64,000 nt of DNA from assembly GCF_025345615.1 (NCBI RefSeq), contig NZ_JAODWD010000002.1, forward strand, positions 558,001 through 622,000, given 5' to 3'. Of the stretch, positions 57,335-64,000 are shown piece after piece. The stretch is from Mycobacterium deserti. Lineage in GTDB: Bacteria > Actinomycetota > Actinomycetes > Mycobacteriales > Mycobacteriaceae. The notes under the pieces are model-generated. The model made no database searches. It had not been told where the DNA came from and saw only the letters and a program-made list of their open reading frames with translations. Position 1 is the first letter of the stretch, and every line of letters starts with the position of its first letter. A program made the position numbers and the translations under genes.

Positions 57335-59542
57335 GTGACACAGACCGACGTCGCGGAGGATCCGTCGCTGTCCCACCTGCGGCTGACCGCGCGGCTGAAC
57401 ACCTCGGCGCTCGACTCGCGTCGCGGCGTGGTGCGGCTGCACCCGGAAGTCATTGCCGCGCTCGGTATTCGCGAATGGGACGCGGTCTCGCTGACAGGTG
57501 CGCGCACGACGGCCGCGGTAGCCGGTTTGGCCCCAGCAGGAACACCGACCGGCACCGCTCTGCTCGACGACGTGACCATGTCCAACGCAGGCCTACGCGA
57601 GGACACCACCGTCATCGTTGCGCCGGTGACCGTGTACGGCGCGCGGTGGGTCACGGTCAGCGGTTCGAAGATGGCGACACAGTCGATCTCGCCGGCCACC
57701 CTGCGCCAGGCCCTGCTCGGAAAGGTGATGACCGTGGGCGACACGGTGTCGCTACTGCCCCGTGAACTGGGGCCGGACATCCCGTCGTCACGGGCCACCG
57801 CCGCTCTGGCGTCGTCGGTCGGCATCACGTGGACCTCGGAACTCCTGACGGTGACGGGCACCGATCCCGCCGGACCCGTGAGCGTACAACCGAATTCGGT
57901 CGTCAGCTGGGGTGAGGGAGCCGGTGCGCCGAGCGCACATGGCGCATCGGGCCACCACACCGTCACCGCGCCGAAGCAACGGCAGGCCCCCACGGTCACC
58001 ATCGACGATCTCAAGGGCTCACAGGCCCAGGCCGAGCGCCTCACCGAGTGGCTCAAGCTCGCCCTCGATCAACCTGAATTGCTCGAGAGCCTCGGCGCGA
58101 CAGCCAATCTCGGCGTTCTGGTGTCCGGGCCCGCCGGTGTCGGCAAAGCGGCGCTCGTGCGCGCCGTCTGCGCCGAACGACGGCTGGTCGAACTGGACGG
58201 CCCTGAGGTCGGCGCACTTCACGCCGAAGACCGACTGAGGAGTGTCACGTCGGCGGCAGCCACCGTCCGAGACGGCGGCGGCGTCCTGCTGATCACCGAC
58301 ATCGACGCGTTGCTGCCCGCGACCGCCGACCCGGTGGCGACGCTGATCCTCACCGAGCTGCGTAGTGCGGTGGCCACCCGCGGGGTCGCCTTCGTCGCGA
58401 CGTCGCAGCAGCCGGACAACATCGACCCGCGGCTGCGGGCACCGGACCTGTGCGACCGCGAGCTCGGCCTGAGTCTGCCCGACGCCGCGATTCGCAAGCA
58501 GCTGCTGGAAGTGCTTCTGCGCGACGTCCCGGCGGCCGAGCTTGAGTTGGACGGAATTGCCGCTCGGACACCAGGATTCGTCGTCGCAGACCTCGCTGCG
58601 CTGGTTCGGGAGGCGGCGCTGCGGGCGGCCGCGCGGGCCAGCTCCGACGGCAAGCCGCCCGCCTTGACGCAGGACGACTTGATGGGCGCGACGTCCGTCG
58701 TCCGCCCGCTGTCGAGGTCGGCCACCGAAGAGGTGTCTGTCGGTTCGATAACCCTCGACGACGTCGGGGACATGGCCGAGACGAAACAGGCGCTCACCGA
58801 GGCGGTGCTGTGGCCGTTGCAACATCCGGACACGTTCCAGCGCCTTGGGGTGGCGCCGCCGCGCGGCGTGCTGCTCTACGGTCCGCCGGGCTGCGGCAAG
58901 ACCTTCGTCGTGCGAGCCCTCGCGAGCTCCGGCCGGCTCTCGGTGCATTCGGTCAAAGGCGCAGAGCTGATGGACAAATGGGTCGGCTCGTCGGAGAAGG
59001 CGGTTCGCGAACTGTTCCGGCGGGCCCGCGACTCGGCGCCGTCATTGGTTTTTCTCGATGAGATCGACGCGCTCGCGCCGCGGCGCGGGCAGAGCTTCGA
59101 CTCGGGCGTCACCGATCGGGTGGTGGCGTCTCTGCTGACCGAACTCGACGGCATCGAACCGCTGCGCGACGTGGTGGTTGTCGGGGCGACGAACCGGCCG
59201 GACCTCATCGATCCCGCGCTGCTGCGCCCGGGCCGGCTGGAAAAGCTCGTGTTCGTCGAGCCGCCCGACGCAGAAGCCCGGCGCGAGATCTTGCGCACCG
59301 CGGGCAAGTCCGTTCCGCTCGCCGATGACGTCGACCTCGACGCCCTCGCTGGAGATCTCGATGGTTACAGCGCCGCCGATTGCGTGGCCCTGCTGCGGGA
59401 GGCGGCGCTGACCGCGATGCGGCGCTCCATCGACGCGGCGGACGTCACCGCTGCCGACGTCGCGACGGCGCGGGCGAACGTGCGGCCGTCGCTCGACCAG
59501 GCGCAGGTCGACTCGCTGCGGGCGTTCTCCGCTGCGCGCTAG
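57335..59542 (+). CDS. Cdc48/VCP-like double AAA ATPase (Rv0435c-like)
   Basis: 735 residues. An N-terminal double-psi-barrel-like domain (about 10-180), then two AAA modules. D2 is canonical: GPPGCGKTF (about 515) and LVFLDEIDALAPRRG (about 574). D1 has GPAGVGKAA (about 265) and LLITDIDALLP, where the Walker B D-E is T-D, so D1 probably does not hydrolyse ATP well. Likely a protein unfoldase. GTG start one base after the pssA stop. Confidence 0.9.
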   Translation: MTQTDVAEDPSLSHLRLTARLNTSALDSRRGVVRLHPEVIAALGIREWDAVSLTGARTTAAVAGLAPAGTPTGTALLDDVTMSNAGLREDTTVIVAPVTVYGARWVTVSGSKMATQSISPATLRQALLGKVMTVGDTVSLLPRELGPDIPSSRATAALASSVGITWTSELLTVTGTDPAGPVSVQPNSVVSWGEGAGAPSAHGASGHHTVTAPKQRQAPTVTIDDLKGSQAQAERLTEWLKLALDQPELLESLGATANLGVLVSGPAGVGKAALVRAVCAERRLVELDGPEVGALHAEDRLRSVTSAAATVRDGGGVLLITDIDALLPATADPVATLILTELRSAVATRGVAFVATSQQPDNIDPRLRAPDLCDRELGLSLPDAAIRKQLLEVLLRDVPAAELELDGIAARTPGFVVADLAALVREAALRAAARASSDGKPPALTQDDLMGATSVVRPLSRSATEEVSVGSITLDDVGDMAETKQALTEAVLWPLQHPDTFQRLGVAPPRGVLLYGPPGCGKTFVVRALASSGRLSVHSVKGAELMDKWVGSSEKAVRELFRRARDSAPSLVFLDEIDALAPRRGQSFDSGVTDRVVASLLTELDGIEPLRDVVVVGATNRPDLIDPALLRPGRLEKLVFVEPPDAEARREILRTAGKSVPLADDVDLDALAGDLDGYSAADCVALLREAALTAMRRSIDAADVTAADVATARANVRPSLDQAQVDSLRAFSAAR

Positions 59543-59544
59543 GT

Positions 59545-60597
59545 CTACGGCCGAGCCTCCAGCACGAGGTTGAACGGAGTCTCGGTGGCCCGCCGGAACC
59601 GCGTGAAACCGCCGCCGTCGACGACGACTTCGCGTAGCCGCGCTTCACCGGCCTGAGCCCCCAGCGCGGGGCCTTCGCGGGCCAGCGAGACAGGCACGCA
59701 GATCTGGGTGGATGCCCCGTACATCACTCGGCCGACCGGGTTCAGATTGTCCTGCACCCGGTCGTTGGCGAACGGCTCGACGATCATCGCGGTGCCGTCG
59801 TCGTTGATCGCTTGGCGTGCGTGGCGCGACACACTGACCGGGTCCGCCATGTCGTGCATGCAGTCGAAGAACGCGATGAGGTCGAAGTTTTTGTCCTGGT
59901 ACCCGACGGCGTCGGCGACCTCGAAGCGCGCGTTAGCGGCGCCCGCGGCGGCCGCCTTCTCAGTGGCGACGCTGATCGATTCCCCGTGATAGTCGTAGCC
60001 GACGAACTCCGAATCCGGATAGGTCAACGCCATCAGAATGGTGCTGGCGCCGTGTCCACATCCGACATCGGCGACTTTGGCTCCGCCCTGCAGTTTCTCG
60101 ACGACGCCGTCAAGGGCCGGTAACCATGAACCGATCAGACTGGTGTTGTAGCCGGCGCGAAAGAACCGTTCGGTTCCCTCGAACAGGCACGGATGGTGCT
60201 CGCCCCATTCCATGCCACGACCGGTCTTGAAATTGTCCAGCGTCTGCTCGAGCGCATGAAATGTCGCCTCGACGATGTTGTAGGCACCCGGCATGTCGAC
60301 CGGTCCACTCGGATCGGTCAGGCACAGCGCCTGCTCCGCGCTCAGAGACCACTCATCGGATGCGGCATCGAATTGCACGTATCCGCCTGCGCCTTGATTG
60401 CCGAGCCATTCACGGACGTATCGCTCGTTGGTGCCGGTACGTTGCGCCAGTTGCGCAGCGGTCATGGCACCCTTGGCCAGTTCGCGGTAGAGGCCGAGTC
60501 GGTCGCCGACGAGAATCAGCGTCGCACTCATCGCGGCGCCGAGGTCGCCGACGGCCCTGCCGAGAAACTCATTCAGCTTTTCTTCGTCGACAGCCAT
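59545..60597 (-). CDS. Winged-helix SAM methyltransferase (Rv2258c-like)
   Basis: 350 residues. N-terminal winged-helix segment (about 15-75, LAQRTGTNERYVREWL) fused to a class I methyltransferase with motif I VADVGCGHGASTI (about 183-195) and acidic EFVGYDYHGESI. Resembles M. tuberculosis Rv2258c and O-methyltransferase-like enzymes. Ends two bases from the ATPase stop. AGAGG ribosome site. Confidence 0.88.
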   Translation of the reverse strand: MAVDEEKLNEFLGRAVGDLGAAMSATLILVGDRLGLYRELAKGAMTAAQLAQRTGTNERYVREWLGNQGAGGYVQFDAASDEWSLSAEQALCLTDPSGPVDMPGAYNIVEATFHALEQTLDNFKTGRGMEWGEHHPCLFEGTERFFRAGYNTSLIGSWLPALDGVVEKLQGGAKVADVGCGHGASTILMALTYPDSEFVGYDYHGESISVATEKAAAAGAANARFEVADAVGYQDKNFDLIAFFDCMHDMADPVSVSRHARQAINDDGTAMIVEPFANDRVQDNLNPVGRVMYGASTQICVPVSLAREGPALGAQAGEARLREVVVDGGGFTRFRRATETPFNLVLEARP

Positions 60598-60780
60598 GCT
60601 GCCTCTTTCCCCTCGCCGGTTGCCGGCCGGTCCACGCGTGGTTAAGGCCGCCGGGCCAACGGTATTGCGGTGGTCAGCATTTTTATCCCTGATTCGCAAA
60701 CTCGAGCGAAGACATTTTCAAGGGCAAGTTCTTTGGTGAAGTAGCGGGTTGCGCGCGCGACCGCTGACACCCGAATCTGC

Positions 60781-60837
60781 ATCTTGACAGTGACTAGTTG
60801 AGGCGGCATAGTCGGGTTAACTAGTCATTGTCAAGAT
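60781..60837. promoter_or_regulatory. Long inverted repeat spanning the DUF1707 gene promoter
   Basis: Arm 60781-60799 and arm 60819-60837 are inverted copies matching at 18 of 19 bases, with a 19-base spacer. A promoter fits inside: TTGACA at 60784-60789, 17-base spacer, CATAGT at 60807-60812. Each arm contains the self-palindrome ACTAGT. It reads as a two-site operator flanking the -10 region. The ribosome site CGGAGG lies 6-8 bases before the ATG. Confidence 0.75.
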
Positions 60838-60854
60838 CGATCTCCGGAGGCACT

Positions 60855-61361
60855 ATGACCGCGCCCATCGCGCCAGTTGTTCGAGCCGGCGACCGTGAGC
60901 GGGAGAAGACCGCTGATCAACTCGGCCAAGCGCTCGCCCAGGGATACCTGGAGATGACGGAGTACGAGACCAGGCTGCAGGCGGCGTTCAGCGCGCACAC
61001 CACCGCTGACCTCCGCCTACTCGTCGCCGACCTGCCGCTGGCCCAGCTGCGGCGCAACGACCCTCGTCGACAGGCGGCTCGGAGGAAGGCGGCACGCCGC
61101 GGCGTGCAGATCCACCTCGCCGCCTATCTGACGATGGTATTCATCGTGCTGACCGTCTGGTTGGCCGTCGGCCTCACGGCAGGCGCGTGGTACTTCTGGC
61201 CGATCTGGCCCATCCTCGGAGCGGGCATCGGCGTCGTCAGCCATGCGCTCACGGTCCGATCAGTCCAGCCCGGATCGCGTAGCGCGTCAATGCAAGTCGG
61301 TCACGCGGGCCCAGTCTGGCCAGGATGTTCGTCCGGTGTCGGTCGACTGTCTTGGCACTGA
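60855..61361 (+). CDS. DUF1707 and 2TM-domain membrane protein
   Basis: 168 residues. DUF1707 (about 9-60, RAGDREREKTADQLGQALAQ) is a short actinobacterial domain; then a basic patch RRQAARRKAARR, two transmembrane helices (about 88-110 and 115-135) of the 2TM type. The final 35 residues (after SHALTVR) run antisense through a LuxR-family remnant and look unlike the family, so the original stop may have been lost. ATG at 60855 has CCGGAGG upstream. Confidence 0.8.
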   Translation: MTAPIAPVVRAGDREREKTADQLGQALAQGYLEMTEYETRLQAAFSAHTTADLRLLVADLPLAQLRRNDPRRQAARRKAARRGVQIHLAAYLTMVFIVLTVWLAVGLTAGAWYFWPIWPILGAGIGVVSHALTVRSVQPGSRSASMQVGHAGPVWPGCSSGVGRLSWH

Positions 61362-61377
61362 TGCTTAACGCAGAACG
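61249..61377 (-). pseudogene. C-terminal remnant of a LuxR/NarL-type response regulator
   Basis: The minus strand translates to a LuxR-type helix-turn-helix end: LSISAKTVDRHRTNILARLG, then PRDRLALTRYAIRAGLIGP and a stop at 61249-61251. No start, receiver domain or first helix exists upstream, where a terminator-like hairpin begins. It overlaps the 3' end of the DUF1707 gene antisense. A 5'-deleted regulator gene is the simplest reading. Confidence 0.8.
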
Positions 61378-61408
61378 GTAGGCCCCTCCCCGGCAGGAGG
61401 GGCCTACC
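61377..61408 (-). terminator. 13-bp perfect hairpin downstream of acidic-tail gene
   Basis: GGTAGGCCCCTCC pairs exactly with GGAGGGGCCTACC around a six-base loop. It begins seven bases after the stop of the minus-strand gene ending at 61416. No T tract, so it is a tuberculoid-type or weak terminator. Confidence 0.7.
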
Positions 61409-61415
61409 GCAGCGC

Positions 61416-62752
61416 TCACTCGTTGTCGCCGTCGCCGCCGTCACCATCACCGGCGCCGTCGCCGTCGCCGTCTGCGGTGTCCGGGTCAGTGCCTGCACTT
61501 GGCGTGGCCGCGCCGGCCTGATCGTCATCCGTTGTCGAAACCGGCTGCGTCACAGCGCCTGTCGGCGTCTCATCATCGCCTGCCACGCCAACGGCGACCT
61601 CACCTGGGACCGCGACGATTCCAGTCCGCACATCGGACTCCTCTTCGCCCGCTTCTTCATCGGTCGGCTCGAGGGACTCCTCAGACTCGTCGGTCACCAC
61701 CTCCACCTGCTCGGTTTCGTCGGTAACCACCTCCGACTGCTCCGCTTCCTCCTCGGCCGCGCCCGCCAGGTCGGAGACAGGTGGCGCCGAATCAGGCCCG
61801 GCAACCGGCTCAGCTTCGATCTCGGGAGTGGTCGACAACGTGAACGTGGCGGCGGCCTCCGTAGTCGACGCGGTGATCGCCGCAGTCGCTGGCAGGGCGG
61901 CCGTCGCGGGCGCGGTCAATGCGGCGAAGATCATCTTGCCCGCTTCGATCAGGCCGGCGATCAGACCCCGGTCGTACCCGTAAGGCGGCGTGCCCGGATT
62001 CAGCAGCCGGTCGATCACCGCCTCGGTGACGTCACCGATGCCCTTCACGAGACTGCTGACAAACGCTCCCGGATTGCCCGCCTCGGCCGCATCGAGCATC
62101 GCCTCCGCGGCCCCGCCCACGGCCGAGGTGAGGGCGTAGATCGACTGCAACGGCCCCAGCCCGACGGTCAGCAGAAAGTCGGGATCGCCCAGCAGGCCGA
62201 TGACGTTCGAGATCGGGGGCACCCCGGCGAACGGACGCTGCAGGAGCCCGACCAGGTCGACCAGCGGGCCGGTCCCGCTGAAGATGGCATCCAGTACCGG
62301 GCCGGTGACCGGGGTCAGGACGATGTTGACGATCGTGTTCAACGCCGACGTGATCTGGCCTGCGGAAATTTGCTCAACTGCAAGTTGGATTTGCGCCGGG
62401 GCGTCGGAGAGTGCGGTGCCGAACACCGCGATGAACTCGGAAGCAACCTCAAAAAGCTCCTGCGGGCTGGGCAGTTGCGGCAATGGAGGCAGCAGCGCAC
62501 TCGCCGCAGCAGCAGTCTGCGCCGCCGCGGCCCTGGCAAGCACGTCCGCCGGGCCGGAAGCGTCCCGAACGGCGGGCGATAGAGCCGCGATCAACGGATT
62601 GGTCAGAGCGGACAGCCCACGACCGCAGAACGCATCGCGGACACCGGATCAGGGATGTCCGGCATGGGCGGCGCCACCGGTGCCGCGACGAGGATGCCGG
62701 CTCCGACGATCGCCACTCCTGCAGCGAATGATGAGCGTTCAGCTAATTGCAT
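61416..62752 (-). pseudogene. Secreted acidic-tail mycobacterial protein, frameshifted
   Basis: From ATG 62752 (GAAAGG upstream) the frame encodes a signal peptide MQLAERSSFAAGVAIVGAGI and PPMPDIPDPVS, then stops after VVGCPL. The rest continues in another frame from about 62620, LTNPLIAALSPAVRDASGP onward, to 61416, with no good start. One base added to the GGG at 62619-62617 (minus strand) would join them into about 445 residues. The C-terminal 130 residues are highly acidic with VVTDE repeats. Family otherwise unassigned; a porin-like or PE-like secreted protein is possible. Sequencing error cannot be excluded. Confidence 0.7.
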
Positions 62753-63447
62753 GTCTGACCTTTCTGGGCCGTCAATTCCCCCGTCGCGCCAGAACTTACC
62801 TGACAGTAACCTTCGGTCAAGTAGCAATTTTGGTCGCGGTGCGTCGCCGGGCCTCGGCGCGATAGCTGGCACTGTCGGTCACATCGTTGCTGTTATGGGA
62901 CGGATTCACGGGAGAAGCGTGCTGCTGGCAAACCCGTCATTGATCTTGATCATAACCGCGGTTATGGTGCCTTCTCGGCAGTCAACTTACTGGTAGGTCA
63001 GGTTCGATGGACTCCTGCGCCAGCAAACAAGGCTGGTCAGGCTGGTGCAAAGGTCGGTACAGAGTCGTCGGACATAGGTCCACACGCCGAACACCGCGGG
63101 CTGTGGCCGACACCAGTCGACATATCGGCGGGCAACAAATCGACCGAAAACCGGACATCGGGTATCTGTTCGCCGATCGCGGCCTGATTCACATCGCACG
63201 GCCGAAGAGACTCGTATCACATCGTGAGACGGGTCGTTCCCGACGAGCGTCGAGTCGAGCACCGCAACGGTTCGGCGCTGCGCGGCACCGGCCTTACCAC
63301 ATCAATGACGCCGACGATGCAGGTGGGGAACGCATACGCCCACGTAGACTGACGTCCAACCACTGAAGCCACTTAACCGGCTGACACCCCGCAATCTGCT
63401 CTTCGCCTGGCGGCTCATCGCCGACCTACTGCACGAACCGGAGTGCC
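62753..63447. other. 695-bp stretch without a convincing gene
   Basis: Open frames exist on both strands (for example 63007-63366 plus, 62987-63262 minus) but have arginine-rich, low-conservation composition and no ribosome site. Visible signals are a 16-bp palindrome at 62951-62966 and a possible -10 (TAGACT, 63346-63351) for mrpA about 97 bp upstream of its ATG. It is slightly richer in AT than its neighbours. Confidence 0.6.
62951..62966. repeat. Perfect 16-bp palindrome
   Basis: CATAACCGCGGTTATG, a perfect palindrome in the gene-poor stretch, preceded by the direct repeat TTGATC-TTGATC. Plausible operator for a dimeric regulator of the secreted-protein gene or of the mrp operon; no neighbour regulator is intact. 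Confidence 0.6.
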
Positions 63448-64000
63448 ATGCTCGTCATTCTGCTTGCCCACGCGGTCGCGACCGCGTTGGCTCCCCTGCT
63501 CGTCCACCGGTGGGGTCGGCTGGCGTTCTACCCACTGGCTCTCGTGCCGCTGGCTTCTTTGGTCTGGGTGGTCTTGAACTGGCCGGCGGCCGGTGGGGCG
63601 CGGACGGCTGAGGTGTCCTGGGTGCCCGAGCTGTCGATGGACATCTCGCTGCGCTTCGATGCGCTCGCCGCGATCATGAGCGTGTTGGTGCTCGGCATCG
63701 GCGCTCTGGTGCTGTTCTACTGCGCCGACTACTTCCATCATCACGACGGGCATACCGAGAAGCGCCTGCCCAGCTTCGCCGCCGAACTGGTCGCCTTCTC
63801 CGGTGCGATGTTCGGTCTTGTCACGAGCGACAACATGCTGGTGCTCTACGTGTTCTGGGAGCTCACCACGGTGTTGTCGTTCCTGTTGGTGGGCCACTAT
63901 GCCGAGCGCGCCACCAGCAGGCGGGCGGCCACCCAGGCGCTGTTGGTGACGACGTTCGGCGGCCTCGCGATGCTGGTCGGAATCATCGTGCTGGGCAACA
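63448..64000 (+). CDS. mrpA: Na+/H+ antiporter subunit A MrpA (5' part only)
   Basis: First 184 residues of the large MrpA/MnhA-type membrane subunit; the rest lies beyond the right edge. Several hydrophobic helices are seen, with the family phrases FDALAAIMSVLVLGIGALVLFYC and LVLYVFWELTTVLSFLLVGH, where the charged residues of the antiporter/complex I NuoL-like core sit. ATG at 63448 has CCGGAG just upstream. Presumably the first gene of an mrp operon; sodium and pH homeostasis at the membrane. Confidence 0.9.
   Translation, partial: MLVILLAHAVATALAPLLVHRWGRLAFYPLALVPLASLVWVVLNWPAAGGARTAEVSWVPELSMDISLRFDALAAIMSVLVLGIGALVLFYCADYFHHHDGHTEKRLPSFAAELVAFSGAMFGLVTSDNMLVLYVFWELTTVLSFLLVGHYAERATSRRAATQALLVTTFGGLAMLVGIIVLGN

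Noticed and set aside
63007..63366. Possible 119-codon gene in the gap before mrpA
   Set aside because: No ribosome site, arginine-rich, no recognisable motif; likely chance.

Overview
The window is a GC-rich actinobacterial chromosome segment from a rapidly growing Mycobacterium (Mycolicibacterium type). Mycothiol synthesis (mshA), heparin-binding haemagglutinin (hbhA), RamB/Icl1, MadR, the lipoprotein L,D-transpeptidase LprQ and GroEL2 with CIRCE operators all point that way. Many genes start with GTG or TTG and many promoters look leaderless. Gene order over 1-27600 and 53600-59550 is the M. tuberculosis Rv0487-Rv0457c and Rv0439c-Rv0435c order read in reverse; this comparison is from memory, not from a search.

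1-27578, conserved core. It holds a YbjN protein, mshA, a ROK regulator, an SDR, lprQ-murB, two DUF2505 proteins, a methyltransferase-like protein, a nitrilase-family amidohydrolase and a DUF2993 protein. Next come deoC with two small envelope genes, hbhA, an XRE regulator and a DUF445 membrane protein. Then follow madR, a polyphosphate kinase 2, fadB2-icl1, a thioesterase-like gene, ramB, a CMD-family protein, lpdC, membrane proteins, a DUF779/aldehyde dehydrogenase pair and an S9 peptidase. The theme is cell wall, redox thiol and acetate/fatty-acid carbon metabolism.

27563-41522, accessory block. It carries an efeO-efeB iron/haem pair with a candidate IdeR box but no adjacent efeU, a P450, echA2, DUF2889 and membrane proteins, a second PPK2, a second aldehyde dehydrogenase, PAP2, DinB and VOC proteins, an N-acyl-D-amino-acid deacylase-like amidohydrolase with a CMD partner, an SDR and a PNPOx-like protein.

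41606-53505. groEL2 has a terminator and two CIRCE operators. A TetR gene diverges from two tandem SDRs that are paralogues of the Rv0439c-type SDR at 53609. A PQQ-propeller membrane protein, a cupin, an SF2 helicase, an SRPBCC protein, an HAD phosphatase and a PH-domain membrane protein pair follow.

53609-64000. The SDR, moeA, psd, pssA and a Cdc48-like ATPase form a co-directional cluster (molybdopterin and phosphatidylethanolamine synthesis). Then come a methyltransferase, a DUF1707 membrane protein behind an unusual 19-bp inverted repeat, a truncated LuxR-type regulator remnant, a frameshifted secreted acidic-tail protein, a 695-bp gene-poor stretch and the start of mrpA.

No tRNA, rRNA, CRISPR array, insertion sequence or prophage was recognised. 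The most interesting signals are regulatory: two pairs of divergent leaderless promoters whose -10 boxes share one TA step, a perfect 19-bp hairpin between aldehyde dehydrogenase and DUF779, the bipartite inverted repeat at 60781-60837, and two broken genes side by side at 61249-62752.
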